From JBAZBO01 sp041671425 (GTDB lineage Bacteria; Patescibacteriota; WWE3; UBA101185; UBA10185): a stretch of DNA of 6,868 nucleotides. The notes under the pieces were generated by a model that was not told where the DNA came from, made no database searches, and worked only from the letters and a program-made list of their open reading frames with translations. Numbering within the stretch: position 1 is the stretch's first letter; every line of letters begins with the position of its first letter. The stretch spans positions 1 to 6,868 of the forward strand of contig JBAZBO010000051.1 of assembly GCA_041671425.1 (NCBI GenBank). Reading direction: 5' to 3'. Position numbers and translations under genes: made by a program. Shown piece by piece: positions 6,336-6,868 of this stretch.

Positions 6336-6868
6336 TTTTTGTAAATACCTTTCAAATAATTAATTCTTACTTTTACAACGTCTTTTGCCATATTAATAGA
6401 ATCAGAAAAAGGATTAAGCCGTGTTGTTCTGACATATGTCCAAACAATAGGCACCTGCTTTATTTTATAACCAAGCTTTCTGGCCAAAAACAACACTTCC
6501 ACATCAAATGCCCCAAGATAGGCCTTTTTTATCTCCTTGGCTTCAGGACCATATATCTTAAGTCTTTCAAATATATCTTTGGCAGCAGAAGCCTTGAAGA
6601 GTTTAAAACCACACTGTGTATCTTTGATACCTGGAAGAGCCACAGCTTGGACTACAAGGTTGAAAACCCTTCCCATGACATGCCTGTAGAAAGGCTCCCC
6701 CACTCTTTTTGCACCCATACCCTCTCTAGAGGCAATAACCAGATCAAACTCATGCTCTTTTATCCAAACGGAGAATTTCTTTATCTCTGATATAGGTGCT
6801 GCAAGGTCCGCGTCTGCCAGATAGATATATTCCCCACTGGCCTCCATGACCCCTGTCCATAGCGAAGG
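6332..6868 (-). CDS. Family 2 glycosyltransferase, polyprenyl-phosphate sugar synthase-like, 5' end missing
   Basis: The frame is open to the window edge (first full codon at 6868), leaving 178 residues of a protein that is normally about 230-330. The ATG at 6847 is internal: the family's G-E-Y-x6-D-A-D block (visible residues 12-21) starts just after it and an N-terminal GT-A half should precede it. D19-A-D21 is the metal-binding DxD. The D-T-Q-C-G-F-K-L-F block (about visible 108-116), F-D-V-E-x-L-F-L-A-R-K-L-G-Y and V-P-I-V-W are typical of dolichyl-phosphate glucosyl/mannosyl-transferase relatives (ALG5/DPM1-like). About ten extra residues (G-P-E-A-K-E-I-K-K) lie between the QCGF and FDVE blocks. 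There is no membrane segment at the C terminus. It should load a sugar from a nucleotide donor onto polyprenyl phosphate, which would suit the GT-C enzyme at the other end. Other GT2 roles remain possible. Confidence 0.88.
   Translation of the reverse strand, partial: PSLWTGVMEASGEYIYLADADLAAPISEIKKFSVWIKEHEFDLVIASREGMGAKRVGEPFYRHVMGRVFNLVVQAVALPGIKDTQCGFKLFKASAAKDIFERLKIYGPEAKEIKKAYLGAFDVEVLFLARKLGYKIKQVPIVWTYVRTTRLNPFSDSINMAKDVVKVRINYLKGIYKK

Noticed and set aside
1..6868. Alternative genetic code with TGA read as an amino acid (code 25 or 4)
   Set aside because: TGA ends three genes at clean overlap junctions (ATGA, TGATG, ATGA) where the proteins have their expected length, and the frames have no internal TGA.

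Overview
The window is a compact, one-direction glycan-synthesis gene cluster. Six genes lie on the minus strand and none on the plus strand. In transcription order (right to left) they are: the 3' part of a family 2 glycosyltransferase that resembles polyprenyl/dolichyl-phosphate sugar synthases (6868-6332, cut by the window edge); a complete UDP-glucose 6-dehydrogenase, ugd (6335-4983); three complete family 4 (GT-B fold) glycosyltransferases (4983-3781, 3754-2585, 2588-1392); and a large multi-spanning GT-C type membrane glycosyltransferase (1423-1, cut by the other edge). No RNA gene, mobile element or CRISPR array was seen. No stretch over 300 bases lacks a gene: bases 1-1391, which may look empty, are a continuous open frame.

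Four of the five junctions overlap (ATGA, TGATG, ATGA and one 32-base overlap), so the genes are probably co-transcribed and translationally coupled. The one exception is the 26-base gap at 3755-3780. It follows a small hairpin with a U5 tract at the end of the upstream gene and contains an extended -10-like element exactly 6 nt before a GTG start that has no Shine-Dalgarno. This may be an internal transcription boundary and a leaderless start.

A working model, largely inferred: Ugd oxidises UDP-glucose to UDP-glucuronate; the three GT4 enzymes add sugars to a growing glycan at the cytoplasmic face of the membrane; the GT2 enzyme charges a polyprenyl phosphate with one sugar; and the GT-C enzyme uses such a lipid-linked sugar outside the membrane to decorate the glycan, a lipid or a protein. 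The end product cannot be read from the sequence; an exopolysaccharide, surface glycan or glycolipid containing uronic acid is the simplest reading. No flippase, polymerase or export gene is in view.

The organism looks bacterial: one clear GGAGGT ribosome binding site, a GTG start, tight gene packing and the standard code with TGA as stop. Base composition is moderate (roughly low 40s % GC by eye). Arginine is written almost entirely as AGA/AGG in the gene I counted (20 of 23). This fits a Patescibacteria/CPR-like or thermophilic lineage, but the sequence does not settle the taxonomy. I see no radically new system. The most interesting points are the 3755-3808 junction, the uneven E-x7-E motifs among the three GT4 enzymes, and the donor-maker/donor-user pair at the two ends.
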